The notes under the pieces: model-generated
Seen by the model: the letters and a program-made list of their open reading frames with translations, nothing else
Database searches by the model: none
What the model was told of the DNA's origin: nothing
Source of the DNA: Phycicoccus sp. M110.8
GTDB taxonomy: Bacteria; Actinomycetota; Actinomycetes; Actinomycetales; Dermatophilaceae
Assembly: GCF_032464895.1 (NCBI RefSeq)
Contig: NZ_JAWDIC010000001.1
Location: 1,178,001 to 1,242,000 of the forward strand
Length of the DNA stretch: 64,000 bases
Reading direction: 5' to 3'
Position numbers and translations under genes: made by a program
In this document: one piece after another, positions 8,615 through 18,087 of the stretch
Layout of the letters: every line of letters begins with the position of its first letter
Numbering within the stretch: the stretch's first letter is position 1

Positions 8615-9670
8615 TCATGAGGGACGGATGCTTTCTTCAGGTACGTCTCCGGCTCCGGCGAGCTGGTGGTGGCACCGGACCATGTGCCGGGGGCTCATGG
8701 CGAGCACGTCCACTGGTGGCATCTCCTCCGCGCACGCGGCGGTGGCTTTCCAGCAGCGAGGATGGAAGGGGCAGCCCGACGGTGGGGTGACTGCCGACGG
8801 GACGGGTCCGGACAGCGAGATGGGGTGGATCTCGTCCAACAGGCTGGGCGTGGCTGAGAACAGCGCTTGGGTGTAGGGGTGCCTGATGTCCTCGGGGCCG
8901 TTGTCCCCCGGCAGCTCCTCCACGATCCGGCCGAGATACATGGTCACCACGCGGTCGCTCATCCGCCGGACGGTCTGGATGTCGTGGGAGATGAAGACCA
9001 TCGAGAGGCCGAGCTGGTCCTTGAGCTCCAACAGCAGGTTCAGCACCTGGGCGCGCACCGAGACGTCGAGCGCCGAGGTCGGCTCGTCGGCCACGAGCAG
9101 GGTCGGGTCGAGGGCCAACGCGCGGGCGATCGCCACGCGCTGGCGCTGTCCGCCGGACAGCTGTGCGGGCAGGGCGTCGGCAGCGCTGTCCGGCAGACCG
9201 ACGAGCTGCATGAGCCCGCGCACGCGCTCGACCCGGCTCCGGGGCGTGCCCACGCGGTGCACGGTGAGGGGGTCCTCGAGGATCTTGCGTACCGGCAGGC
9301 GCCGGTTCAGAGCGGTCGACGGGTCCTGGAAGATCATCCCCACCGCGCGCCCGAAGTGACTCCGCCGCTCGGCCGCCGGCATGCTCCACAACGACCGACC
9401 ATGGAACAGCACCTCACCCTCAGCGGGTCGCTGCAGGCCGACGATGGTGCGGGCCAGAGTGGACTTGCCGCAGCCGGACTCACCGACGACGCCGACGGTC
9501 TCTCCCGCCTCGACCTGGAGGTCCGCGCCGGTGAGGGCGTAGACCGTGTCCTTGGCGAAGAGGCGTGCGCCGGGCACGAGGTGCCGCACGTGGACGTCGC
9601 GCAGGTCGAGCACTGGGGCGCCGGGGCGAGTCTGGGGCTCGTTGGCCCGGTGCTGGGTCAGCGAGCTCAT
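8615..9670 (-). CDS. Dipeptide-type ABC transporter ATP-binding protein
   Basis: 351 residues from the ATG that overlaps the fused gene's stop. Walker A is GESGCGKST, the signature LSGGQRQRV, Walker B LLVADEPTSALD, with the switch His in FISHD. The C-terminal oligopeptide-transporter tail has CPFHPRCWKATAAC. It corresponds to DppF/OppF and would pair with the ATPase half of the adjacent fused subunit. The layout of binding protein, permease, permease-ATPase fusion and ATPase matches, from memory, the Corynebacterium glutamicum sialic acid importer SiaEFGI, where this is SiaI. Confidence 0.9.
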   Translation of the reverse strand: MSSLTQHRANEPQTRPGAPVLDLRDVHVRHLVPGARLFAKDTVYALTGADLQVEAGETVGVVGESGCGKSTLARTIVGLQRPAEGEVLFHGRSLWSMPAAERRSHFGRAVGMIFQDPSTALNRRLPVRKILEDPLTVHRVGTPRSRVERVRGLMQLVGLPDSAADALPAQLSGGQRQRVAIARALALDPTLLVADEPTSALDVSVRAQVLNLLLELKDQLGLSMVFISHDIQTVRRMSDRVVTMYLGRIVEELPGDNGPEDIRHPYTQALFSATPSLLDEIHPISLSGPVPSAVTPPSGCPFHPRCWKATAACAEEMPPVDVLAMSPRHMVRCHHQLAGAGDVPEESIRPS

Positions 9671-11631
9671 GCGTTCGCCTTCTCTCGGGTCGGGGTGTCC
9701 AGGTCGGCCACCGGGTGGTGGCACGCCACGAGGTGGGACGCGACGGTCACGACCGGCGGGGCCACGTCGTGGCACTGTTGGGTGGCTGCTGGACAACGGT
9801 CGGAGAACCTGCAGCCGCGCGGGAAGTGAGCGGGTGACGGGACCACGCCGGCGATCTGCTCGAGTTCGACCGAGCCCACCTCGAGGGACAGCACCGAGGA
9901 GAGCAGTCCGCGTGTGTAGTGGTGTTGGGGCGCCCCGACGATCCGGTCCACCGCTCCGCTCTCGACGACGCGTCCGCCGTACATCACGACGACGCGATCA
10001 GCCACGTCCGAGACGAGGGCCAGGTCGTGGGAAACGAGGAGCAGGGCGAAGCCGAGCTCGTCCTTCAGCGACAACAGGAGCTTGATGACCTGCGCCTGGA
10101 CGGTCACGTCGAGGGCGGTGGTGGGCTCGTCGGCGATGACGAGTCCGGGGTTGCGCGACAACGCCATGGCGATGAGCACGCGCTGCCGCTGACCTCCGGA
10201 CAGCTCGTGGGGGTAGGCCTTGAGGGTACGTGCGGGGTCGAGGTGGACCAGCTGGAGAAGCTCAGTCTCGGTCCTGGTGCCGCCACGGCGCACGAACTGG
10301 TGGAGCTGCTGGCGGATGGTCATGGCCGGGTTGAGGGAGGACAGCGCGTCCTGGTAGATCATGGCGATCCCACGCCCCATGACGCCCCGGCGCTCCTTGG
10401 CTGACATGCGCTGGAGGTCCTGGTCGCGGAACCAGATTTCGCCGCCCACCACGGCACCACGGGGCTCGAGCCCGAGGATTGCCAGCGACGTCAGTGACTT
10501 GCCGCAGCCGGATTCACCGATCAGGCTGACAACCTCTCCCGGCCGCACGTCGAAGCTCACGCCGTCGACGACGTTGACGCCGTCATGCCTCCCCGGGAAG
10601 GAGATGGTGAGGTCGCGCACCTGCAGCACCGGTGCAAGGTTGCTGCGGTCAACGAGCCGCTGCCGGATGCGTGCCGCGGTGGCGGTCGTGTCGGGTAGGA
10701 CGAAGCTCGAGCGGGCTGCGGGCGTCGTCTGCGCGCCGCTCATCGTCCTGTGGACGGCCTTGGCGGCCTTGGAGGCCTTGGCCGAGGGTGCGGCGAGCGC
10801 GTCGGAGATGCCCTCGGACAGCACGTTGAGGGCTACCACGGTGAGGAAGATCAACAGGCCGGGGAAGGCGGTGGCCCACCACCCGCCGAGTAGCAGCAGC
10901 TGCTTGCCGTCCGCGATGACGTTGCCCCACGAGGGATCGGGTTGTTGCACTCCGGCCCCGATGAAGGACAAAGAAGCCTCGAAGACGATGGCATCCGCCA
11001 CGAGGACGGTGCAGAAGACGAGGACGGGAGCCGCACAGTTGACGGCCACGTGACGAGCGAGGATGTATGGCGTGCGAGCACCGATGATCTGCTCGGCCGC
11101 CACATAGTCCTCGCCGTACTGGGCCATGACGTTGGCCCGGACGATTCGCGCCACCATGGGCATGTAGAGGAAGCCGATGGCGGCGACCAGGACGGGCAGC
11201 GCCCGCCCGAACACAGCGACGAGCACTGCCGCAAGGGCGATGCCGGGGAACGCCATGACGACGTCCAGCACCCGCATCATGACCTCGTCGGCGGCTCGGG
11301 GGGCGGTTGCCGCGATGGCGCCCACCACGGCACCGACCGCGAGCGCCAAGGCGGTGGCGCCGAGGCCGATGGCGAGTGACCAGCGGGCACCGTGCACCAG
11401 CCTGGAAAGGATGTCGCGGCCCTGGATGTCGAGGCCGAGCAAATGAGCCGCGCTCGGCGCCTTGTCGGCCGTCACGGACTGGGCGTTCGGGCTGGCTGAG
11501 AGGAGCATCGGTCCGAAGACCGCCGCCAAGACGATGAGCGCCACGATCGCGAGTGACACCCAGCCGGCCGGCGTCAGCCTGCCCAGACGCAGGCCCGGCG
11601 TCTCCAGTCGTTTGGTCAGTTGGGCTCTCAT
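9667..11631 (-). CDS. Fused permease and ATP-binding subunit of a dipeptide-type ABC transporter
   Basis: 654 residues joining two proteins that are usually separate. Residues about 20-280 are a DppC-like permease with several membrane helices and the EAA-type loop around EDYVAAEQIIGARTPY. A 50-residue Ala/Thr-rich linker follows. Residues about 335-654 are a DppD-like ATPase: Walker A GESGCGKS at 372-379, ELSGGQRQRV, LVIADEPTTALD and a CRFSDRCPAATQQC tail. Both junctions overlap by 4 bp (ATGA). The fusion is the hallmark of SiaG in the corynebacterial sialic acid transporter. The sialic acid substrate is inferred from that likeness and from nanAKE downstream. Confidence 0.92.
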   Translation of the reverse strand: MRAQLTKRLETPGLRLGRLTPAGWVSLAIVALIVLAAVFGPMLLSASPNAQSVTADKAPSAAHLLGLDIQGRDILSRLVHGARWSLAIGLGATALALAVGAVVGAIAATAPRAADEVMMRVLDVVMAFPGIALAAVLVAVFGRALPVLVAAIGFLYMPMVARIVRANVMAQYGEDYVAAEQIIGARTPYILARHVAVNCAAPVLVFCTVLVADAIVFEASLSFIGAGVQQPDPSWGNVIADGKQLLLLGGWWATAFPGLLIFLTVVALNVLSEGISDALAAPSAKASKAAKAVHRTMSGAQTTPAARSSFVLPDTTATAARIRQRLVDRSNLAPVLQVRDLTISFPGRHDGVNVVDGVSFDVRPGEVVSLIGESGCGKSLTSLAILGLEPRGAVVGGEIWFRDQDLQRMSAKERRGVMGRGIAMIYQDALSSLNPAMTIRQQLHQFVRRGGTRTETELLQLVHLDPARTLKAYPHELSGGQRQRVLIAMALSRNPGLVIADEPTTALDVTVQAQVIKLLLSLKDELGFALLLVSHDLALVSDVADRVVVMYGGRVVESGAVDRIVGAPQHHYTRGLLSSVLSLEVGSVELEQIAGVVPSPAHFPRGCRFSDRCPAATQQCHDVAPPVVTVASHLVACHHPVADLDTPTREKANA

Positions 11632-12590
11632 GGCCGGGCACTCCTCAACCGCGGGTTGGCCAGCAAGGACAGGATGTCGACGCCTAGGTTGACGACGACG
11701 AAGCCGAGGGCGATGGTCAGGACGGCACCTTGGACCACGGCCGGTTCGTTGTTCTTGACTGCTTCGATCATCAGCTGGCCCATGCCCGGCAGGTTGAACA
11801 TCTGCTCGATGACGACCGCGCCGCCCATGAGGTAACCGATGCGCAGGCCCAGCACGTTGAGCGGGTTGATGAGGGCGTTGCGCAACACGTTTCGGCCGAC
11901 CACCACGATCGGGGGCAGGCCACCACCCCGGGCGGTGCGGACGTAGTCACGGTCCAGCTCCTCCACCATCGACGTACGGATGATGCGGGTCATCTGGGCA
12001 GCGATCGGCATGGCAAGGGAGACGGCTGGGAGCGTCATGGTTCTCAGCCACCCAGTGAACGAGTCCGCTGGATTGACGTATTGGCTCGAAGGGAAGATGG
12101 GGTGGTCGATCGCGAACCACTGGACCAGCAGGAGCGCAACCCAGAAGGAGGGTGCCGCCACCCCGACGAGCGTCACGACTCGAACCACCTGGTCGACCCA
12201 CCGGTCCCGGTGGATTGCGGAGAGGGTGCCCAGCACGAGCGCGAGGACCAGCGCGATCAGCAGGCCGAGGAAGGTCAGTTGAAGGGTGAGGGGCAGCGCG
12301 GTCGAGATCATCGAAAGCACGCTCTGGCCGGTGGCGAGGCTGCTACCCAGGTGGCCATGAGCGAGGAGCCCGAGGAACGAGATGTAACGGACCACGAACG
12401 GGCGGTCCAGGCCGTGCTCGTGGCGGAACTGGTCAAGCTGGTCGGCGGACACCGGTGCGTCGGCGAATACGGCCACGGCCGGGTCGGTCTTGGAGAACTG
12501 CATCACCGTGAAGACGAACAGGGTGATACCGAGAACCAGCGGGACCAGGGACAGCAGCCGCCGGCCGAGAAGACGCAGGACGAGGGTCAC
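11628..12590 (-). CDS. Dipeptide-type ABC transporter permease (DppB-like)
   Basis: 320 residues with about six membrane helices: an N-terminal helix (LLSLVPLVLGITLFVFTVMQF), a periplasmic domain with the family's D(P)A/DQFRHEHGLDRP region, and a cytoplasmic coupling loop near DYVRTARGGGLPP. It is the partner of the permease half in the next gene. The start is ATG 12590, 78 bp downstream of the binding-protein gene, and that gap carries a strong hairpin (12628-12662). It would import the substrate delivered by the lipoprotein encoded upstream. Confidence 0.9.
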   Translation of the reverse strand: MTLVLRLLGRRLLSLVPLVLGITLFVFTVMQFSKTDPAVAVFADAPVSADQLDQFRHEHGLDRPFVVRYISFLGLLAHGHLGSSLATGQSVLSMISTALPLTLQLTFLGLLIALVLALVLGTLSAIHRDRWVDQVVRVVTLVGVAAPSFWVALLLVQWFAIDHPIFPSSQYVNPADSFTGWLRTMTLPAVSLAMPIAAQMTRIIRTSMVEELDRDYVRTARGGGLPPIVVVGRNVLRNALINPLNVLGLRIGYLMGGAVVIEQMFNLPGMGQLMIEAVKNNEPAVVQGAVLTIALGFVVVNLGVDILSLLANPRLRSARP

Positions 12591-12627
12591 GGCGCCCCTC
12601 CTTTCCGGGGATCAGGGTCTTGCTCAC

Positions 12628-12662
12628 GGGGATGGCGCCCCTGGGTGAGGGGCGCCATCCCC
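12628..12662 (-). promoter_or_regulatory. Intergenic stem-loop between binding-protein and permease genes
   Basis: A perfect 14-bp inverted repeat (GGGGATGGCGCCCC) with a 7-nt loop lies in the 78-bp gap. No U-run follows, so it is more likely an mRNA-stabilising or partial-termination hairpin that raises binding-protein output over permease, as is common in ABC transporter operons. Confidence 0.7.
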
Positions 12663-12668
12663 TGTTGT

Positions 12669-14306
12669 TCAGACCGCGGACGTGGTCTTCAGCAGGTTGA
12701 CGCCCGGAATATCGAGCGGCGTGACCGACGTGAGCTTCTTGGGGTCCCACGAGGTGAAGAGCTGCATGTGCATCACCGGGTAGATCACACCCTCGTCCGC
12801 GATGGTGTCCATCGCCTGGTCGAGCAACGCCTTGTGCTTGGCCTGGTCGGGCTCGCGCTGGGCGGCGGCGAGCTGGGCGTCGAGCTTCTTGTACTCCGGC
12901 GTCTGGCCCCACTTGTTCCACGGGAGGAACGGGGTGGACGGGGAGTAGAACCAGCGGATGTTGAGGTCGGCGTCCGCCCCGAACTGGTTCGGGTTGCCCG
13001 AGAAGGTCAACACGTCCGCGGGCTCACCCGCCGCGACGGCGGTGTTGAACGCGGCAGTCTCCCGTACGTCCAGCGTCGTCGCGACGCCGATGGCCTCCCA
13101 CGACTCCTTGATCGTGTTGACCGCGATGGCGGTCCAGGAGATGTTCGTGGACAGCAGCCTGAGCTTGAGGTTGGTGACACCGGCCTCCTTGAGCAGGGCC
13201 TTGGCCTTCTCAGGGTCGTAGGTGTACTGCGTCGCGGCCCGGTGGAACTCGGGGCTGGCCTCATGCAGGAAGCCGGTGGCAGGCGTGCCCTTGCCAGCGA
13301 TCGCCACGTCGATGAGCTTCTTGGTGTCGATGGCCATGCGCAGTGCCTGCCGGACGCGCTTGTCCCCGAACGGCTTCTTGCTCGTATTGAAGGCCAGGCC
13401 CAGCAGGTTCATGCTGTCGACGCCCTGCACGGTCAGCCCACGGCCCTTGATGGCGTCGATGTTGGCTTGCGGGATGTTGTCCGAGATCTGCACGCCCCCA
13501 GAGGTCAACAAGGCGATCCGGGCCGCCGCGTCCACCGAGACGTTCCATTGCATGGTCTCGAAGGACGGCTTCAGCGACCCGTTGTACTTGTCATGGCGAG
13601 CGAACTTGGTGAATGAGGTGTCCTGGTGGCCGGCGACCTTGTACGGCCCGGAGCCCAGAGCGTTGGCCCCCGACTTGAAGAAGTCGTCGGGCTTGGACTC
13701 GAAGTGGTGCTTGGGCACGATCTTGAGGATGGAGAACCGCTGAAGGGCTGCCGCGAAGGGGAAGGCGAGGGTGAGCTTTACCGTGCGGTCGTCCACCTTG
13801 GTGGCGCCGGTCAGCCAGCTGGCGAAGAACGCATTGGTGAGGACCTTGGCGTCCTTGGACAGGATGCGGTTGACGGAGTAGATGACGTCGTCGGCAGTGA
13901 CCGGCTTGCCGTCGTGCCACGTTGCGCCATCACGAAGTGTGACGGTCCATTCGGTGGCCTGGGTGTCCTTGGGCAGTTCGGAGGCCAGCGCGGCGAACGG
14001 TTCGCGGGTTCGGGGGGCGGCGTCCCAGAGCGGCTCGTACACGTGCTGGTGGGCTGCCATGGCGAAGGCTGAACCGGTGTTGTGCGGGTCCCAACTGCTG
14101 TTGTTGTTGTAGCCGATGGCCACGTCCACGTGGCTGCCCTTTGCGCCCTTGCCGATGCTTCCGCTCGACGCAGGTCCGCTGCAGGCCGCGATCGAGGCGC
14201 TGAGCACCGCGCCCAGCGAAAGTCCCCCAGTGACCTGGAGGAAACTACGGCGACTGAAACCGGTGCTGGCCCAGGTGACGTCGCCCGACGGCGACTGCGT
14301 GTTCAT
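12669..14306 (-). CDS. Family 5 solute-binding lipoprotein, probable sialic acid binding component
   Basis: 545 residues. The N-terminus has a twin-arginine motif (SRRSFLQV, Arg19-Arg20), a hydrophobic stretch and a lipobox SIAAC with Cys42, so it is probably a Tat-exported lipoprotein. The mature part is a SBP_bac_5 (DppA/OppA) protein: VYEPLW, LRDGATWHDGKPVTADDVIYS and FPFAAALQRF regions. An extracytoplasmic receptor for the ABC importer encoded downstream. GGAGG precedes the ATG by 9 nt. First gene of the operon. In corynebacterial and Haemophilus ducreyi systems, proteins of this class bind Neu5Ac; the ligand here is inferred from the operon. Confidence 0.9.
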   Translation of the reverse strand: MNTQSPSGDVTWASTGFSRRSFLQVTGGLSLGAVLSASIAACSGPASSGSIGKGAKGSHVDVAIGYNNNSSWDPHNTGSAFAMAAHQHVYEPLWDAAPRTREPFAALASELPKDTQATEWTVTLRDGATWHDGKPVTADDVIYSVNRILSKDAKVLTNAFFASWLTGATKVDDRTVKLTLAFPFAAALQRFSILKIVPKHHFESKPDDFFKSGANALGSGPYKVAGHQDTSFTKFARHDKYNGSLKPSFETMQWNVSVDAAARIALLTSGGVQISDNIPQANIDAIKGRGLTVQGVDSMNLLGLAFNTSKKPFGDKRVRQALRMAIDTKKLIDVAIAGKGTPATGFLHEASPEFHRAATQYTYDPEKAKALLKEAGVTNLKLRLLSTNISWTAIAVNTIKESWEAIGVATTLDVRETAAFNTAVAAGEPADVLTFSGNPNQFGADADLNIRWFYSPSTPFLPWNKWGQTPEYKKLDAQLAAAQREPDQAKHKALLDQAMDTIADEGVIYPVMHMQLFTSWDPKKLTSVTPLDIPGVNLLKTTSAV

Positions 14307-14352
14307 GCTTCAGAACCTCCAAAGACAGGCGGAACGATGGTGGGCGGCGAAA

Positions 14353-14364
14353 TCAGACATCTGA
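14353..14364. promoter_or_regulatory. Candidate GntR operator, operon side
   Basis: TCAGACATCTGA is a near-perfect palindrome (TCAGA-CA-TCTGA), 47 bp upstream of the binding-protein start. A closely related sequence lies before the divergent regulator gene at 14549-14560. Likely binding site for the neighbouring FadR-type regulator. Confidence 0.55.
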
Positions 14365-14548
14365 CGTCCTATCCCGGGCGACTCTTCCATAAGGAGGGGA
14401 CCGGAGACAAGGGGTGCCACGAACTTGCTCTCGCATCCACTGGTCTTCCGGCAATGGGCGGCCTGATATGAAGCGGTCGGTTCCTCGGCAGCCTCCTGGT
14501 CCTCGCCCGTGACCCACTACCGTCGGATGCGTACTACCAGTATTGTCA

Positions 14549-14560
14549 TCTGATGTCTGA
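14549..14560. promoter_or_regulatory. Candidate GntR operator, regulator side
   Basis: TCTGATGTCTGA; its complement TCAGACATCAGA differs by one base from the site at 14353. It lies 28 bp before the regulator's ATG, next to a TATTGT that could be part of a -10 box, suggesting autoregulation. Confidence 0.55.
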
Positions 14561-14587
14561 CCAACGGCTACCACCTTCAGGGGAACC

Positions 14588-15325
14588 ATGACGACCGACC
14601 AAACTCCGCTGACGCCGATCGTCCCCGTGGCATTCGGGCAGCGACGTCAGGAGGTGGTCGCCCGGATCAAGGACTACATCGTCGCCAACAGCCTGAAGCC
14701 GGGTGACCCGCTGCCGACCGAGACGGAGCTGTGCGAGGCCATTGGGGCCAGTCGCTCCAGCGTTCGGGAGGCCGTCAAAACCCTGGCCGCCCTCGACATC
14801 GTCGAAGTCCGCCATGGCCACGGCACCTTCGTCGGCAGCCTGTCGCTCGCTGCGCTGGTGGAGAGCCTGGCATTTCGTGGCCTGCTGAGCGGCGAGGACG
14901 ACCACCGAGTGCTCGGTCAAGTGGTCGAGGTCCGCCAGACCTTGGAACAGGGGCTGAGCAGCCAGATCATCAACAACACGACCAGGGCCGACCACGCGCG
15001 ACTGCTCGACCTGGCGCAGGAGATGGTGGAGCGCGCTGACCGTGGAGAGGACTTCCTCGAAGTCGACCGCCAGTTCCACCTCAAGCTGATGGAGCCGCTG
15101 GGCAGCGACCTGCTCCTCCAGCTGACGGAGGCCTTCTGGCAGGTGCAGGCGATCGTCGCCCCGACCCTGCGCCCCGAACCGCCAGCGCACATCCTCACAG
15201 CAAGACTGCACGTGGCAATCGCGGAGGCCATCGCTCAGGGCGACGAGTCAGACTTGCGGACCGCGATAGCCGACCACTACGCGCCCGTGCGAAGCGCTAT
15301 CGCACAAGCCCACCGGCGCGGGTAA
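14588..15325 (+). CDS. FadR-type GntR transcriptional regulator (NanR-like)
   Basis: 245 residues. The N-terminal winged helix includes PLPTETELCEAIGASRSSVR and VEVRHGHGTFV (about 40-85). The C-terminal all-helical FCD domain has an Asp-Arg-x-x-x-His segment (VDRQFHLKL) and later His residues (LHVAIAEAI, ADHYAPV) that usually bind a metal and the effector. It is divergent from the nan-like operon, sharing a 281-bp promoter region with a repeated palindrome. Most likely a repressor relieved by sialic acid or a catabolite, by analogy with NanR proteins; target and effector are inferred. An AGGGGA ribosome site precedes the ATG. Confidence 0.87.
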   Translation: MTTDQTPLTPIVPVAFGQRRQEVVARIKDYIVANSLKPGDPLPTETELCEAIGASRSSVREAVKTLAALDIVEVRHGHGTFVGSLSLAALVESLAFRGLLSGEDDHRVLGQVVEVRQTLEQGLSSQIINNTTRADHARLLDLAQEMVERADRGEDFLEVDRQFHLKLMEPLGSDLLLQLTEAFWQVQAIVAPTLRPEPPAHILTARLHVAIAEAIAQGDESDLRTAIADHYAPVRSAIAQAHRRG

Positions 15326-15668
15326 CGGCGCCCCCGTGGGCCGGGATGCAGCAGGGCGCTGGCGGGACGGCCGCTACCGCCCACCTCTTTGCCTCAACAA
15401 GGCATCTCGCAGCGCGACGCGGCACCGCCTGAAGGCAGGTGCCGCCTCGCGGTCTTGCAGGGACTGCCGCCGGGCCGCCCGGGAGGAACCGCACGAAGAT
15501 CAGAACGTGGGCTTGCTCCTCAGCATCTGCTCGAGCAGCACGTGATCCCAAGCGGTCTCACACTCGATTCGGTAGGCACCTGCACGGAAGCCACGAGCGC
15601 CGACGAGTCGGGTCCACAGCCGGGAAGCCTTGTACCGCGCGGTGGACCGGATCCGCCGGCGCGAGGCG
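15326..15668. other. Intergenic region, no supported gene
   Basis: It lies between the regulator and the frameshifted YeiH-family gene, which runs in the opposite direction. It holds the hairpin at 15419-15445 and otherwise nothing I can assign. Confidence 0.5.
15419..15445 (+). terminator. Hairpin downstream of the GntR gene
   Basis: GCGGCACCGCCT, a GA loop, then AGGC-A-GGTGCCGC forms a 12-bp stem with one bulged A. It is about 95 bp after the regulator stop. No T-run follows, so it is a candidate terminator only. Confidence 0.5.
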
Positions 15669-16639
15669 TCAGGCGACAAGGCTCACCCCCGCGAAGGCGA
15701 CCGATGCGACGACGACAGTGGACGCGGTCGCCAGCGCGAACGGACGCCATCCCAGCGAGCGGAACGCGGCCAGCCTGACCCCGGTTCCGAGCGCGAACAT
15801 GGCCGTGGCCAGCAGGAAGTCCTGAGCCTGGTGCGCCAGTCCCAGCGCCGTCGTGGGCAGGATCCGGTGGACCGAAACGCGACCATGGCCAGGAACCCAA
15901 GGACGAACAGCGGGATCAGCGGCGGACGTTTGGTGATCACCTCTCCACGTGTCGGCCCGGACAGACGCCGCACCACGCTGATGGCCATGAGGGTGGGAGC
16001 CAACATCAGCACGCGACCGAGCTTGACGACGACGGCGACAGTCAACGCTGCGGACGATACGGCGCCGCCCGCCGCAACGACCTGCGCCACCTCGTGGATG
16101 GGAGCACCGGCCCACAGACCAGCGTCCGTGTCCGAGAGCCCAGCGGCCCGTCCGAGCAGTGGCACGACCGGAATCATCAGTGACCCGAACAGGACCACAA
16201 GCCCGATGGCCGTGGCGACTTCTTCTTCCTCGGCCTCGACGACGCCGTCGGCCGCGGCCACCGCGGCAGCCCCGCAGATGGAGAATCCACACGCGATCAG
16301 CAACGCCTGTTTGGCACCGACCCGGAAGACCCGTCCCAGCCCCACTGAGGAGAGCACGCCAACGGCCACGACCGTGACGATGACGCCGACCATGCCGCCC
16401 CCCAACCCGAGGATGTCCTGGAAGGCGACTTGCAGTCCCAGCAGGACGACTCCGGCGCGCAGCGCCTTGCGTGCCACGACAGCAACGCCGGGCGCCACCC
16501 GCCTCAGCATCTCGGCCACGTTGGCAAGCAGGACTCCCAACACGATGGCCCAGACCAGTGGCCCGATGCCGTGAGTGGCGCGGGACCCGCGGCACGCCCG
16601 CACAGTCCAGCAAGGGTGGCCAATCGGGCCTTCCTCCAT
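15669..16639 (-). pseudogene. YeiH/UPF0324-family membrane protein, frameshifted
   Basis: The minus strand encodes a multi-helix protein of the YeiH family of putative anion exporters: GIGPLVWAIVLGVLLANV, GFSICGAAAVAAADGV, WAGAPIHEVAQVVAAGG and PLFVLGFLAMVAFRSTG. After that point (about 15861-15885) the frame breaks, and the family's last helices continue in another frame (ILPTTALGLAHQAQDFLL to the stop at 15669). One base appears to be missing. The N-terminus is also unclear: the first 20 residues before GIGPLVW do not look like the usual first helix. Either a decayed gene at the island edge or a sequencing error. Confidence 0.78.
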
Positions 16640-17061
<422 letters not shown>

Positions 17062-17161
17062 TGATGCGGACGAAACTGTAACACCAGCCCGGCACCGGCG
17101 AGAAAACGGCCCACCGTTGCCGAGCCGGGCGGTCACCGGCGCCTTTGCCGTGGCACCCACC

Positions 17162-17192
17162 CTGCGTTGCCCCAGCCTCCGGGGCAACGCAG
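17162..17192 (-). terminator. Strong hairpin after the anti-sigma gene
   Basis: Perfect 12-bp stem CTGCGTTGCCCC / GGGGCAACGCAG with a 7-nt loop, about 50 bp past the stop of the minus-strand anti-sigma gene. Stem quality is high but no U-run follows. Confidence 0.7.
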
Positions 17193-17244
17193 AGCACCGA
17201 CGAGACGACGTCCGCACAGGCCCTCGGCGACAGCCGCACCCACA

Positions 17245-18087
17245 TCAGCTCAGGCGCGCCCGCATCACCGTGGCGCCGTCCGTCACGCGGCGGATCTCCA
17301 CGGCGCCGATACGGCCGACGGGCAGGTCCGAGCGCCCCACGGGACGCATCACGCGGTCGGGCCGGGCGGTCCAGGCGTGCAGCTCCGTGGCCGCCCCGGA
17401 GCGGTCGACGACCCAGATCGCGTATGCGACGCCGTCCTCACCCGGGTACCGACCGTCCGACGCGCCTGAGGTGGAGTCCGCGGAGGACCGCGCGTACTGG
17501 CACTCGACCCGCAGCTCGGTCCCGGACGCGACTGGCACCACGTCGACCACCGCCGTCATCAGCGACGGCTGAACCGGGGAGAAGGCCAGTCGCGCGGCCC
17601 CGGCGCCTCCGGCCACACTGCCGCCACCGGTCGAGGTCGCCGTCGCCACCGGGCCCGGCGAGCGGTCCCCTAGAACGGCCGACACGGCATACCCCGCGAG
17701 CGCGCCGAGCACCACGGCGGCGGCGAGCCCGAGCGCCACCCACCTCGGCGCACGGGCCGTGACCGGCAGCGCGCGCAGGGGTCTCGGCGCGGACCTCGGC
17801 ACGGAGCCCCGCCCGGGCCCCCGTCCCGACTCGCCGTCGCGGGGCAGTACGGGCATGAGCGACGACGGCGGCTCGGGCCACTCGCCGCCCTCGGCCTCGT
17901 CCAGCGCCAACGCCTCACCCGGGGGCACCTGGGCGAGCAGACCGGGGACTCCGGCGAGCTCGGCCACCGCGGCCTGGCAGCGCGGGCACCCGGCCAGGTG
18001 AGCCTCGTACTCCACGCGCTCGGGGCCGCTCAGGGCACCCAGGACGTAGGCGGCGTCCCAGTCGGCGTATGCGTCGGTGCCGGTCAC
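17245..18087 (-). CDS. Zinc-finger anti-sigma factor with one membrane helix
   Basis: 280 residues. The N-terminal ZAS-type segment includes AHLAGCPRCQAAV (Hx3CxxC, residues about 30-38). A Pro/Arg-rich linker follows, then a single membrane helix (WVALGLAAAVVLGALAGYAV, about 117-136). The extracytoplasmic anti-sigma-K type domain includes LMTAVVDVVP and GRIGAVEIRRV. It would hold the ECF sigma factor encoded just upstream (GTGA overlap) at the membrane. The inducing signal is unknown. Confidence 0.87.
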   Translation of the reverse strand: MTGTDAYADWDAAYVLGALSGPERVEYEAHLAGCPRCQAAVAELAGVPGLLAQVPPGEALALDEAEGGEWPEPPSSLMPVLPRDGESGRGPGRGSVPRSAPRPLRALPVTARAPRWVALGLAAAVVLGALAGYAVSAVLGDRSPGPVATATSTGGGSVAGGAGAARLAFSPVQPSLMTAVVDVVPVASGTELRVECQYARSSADSTSGASDGRYPGEDGVAYAIWVVDRSGAATELHAWTARPDRVMRPVGRSDLPVGRIGAVEIRRVTDGATVMRARLS

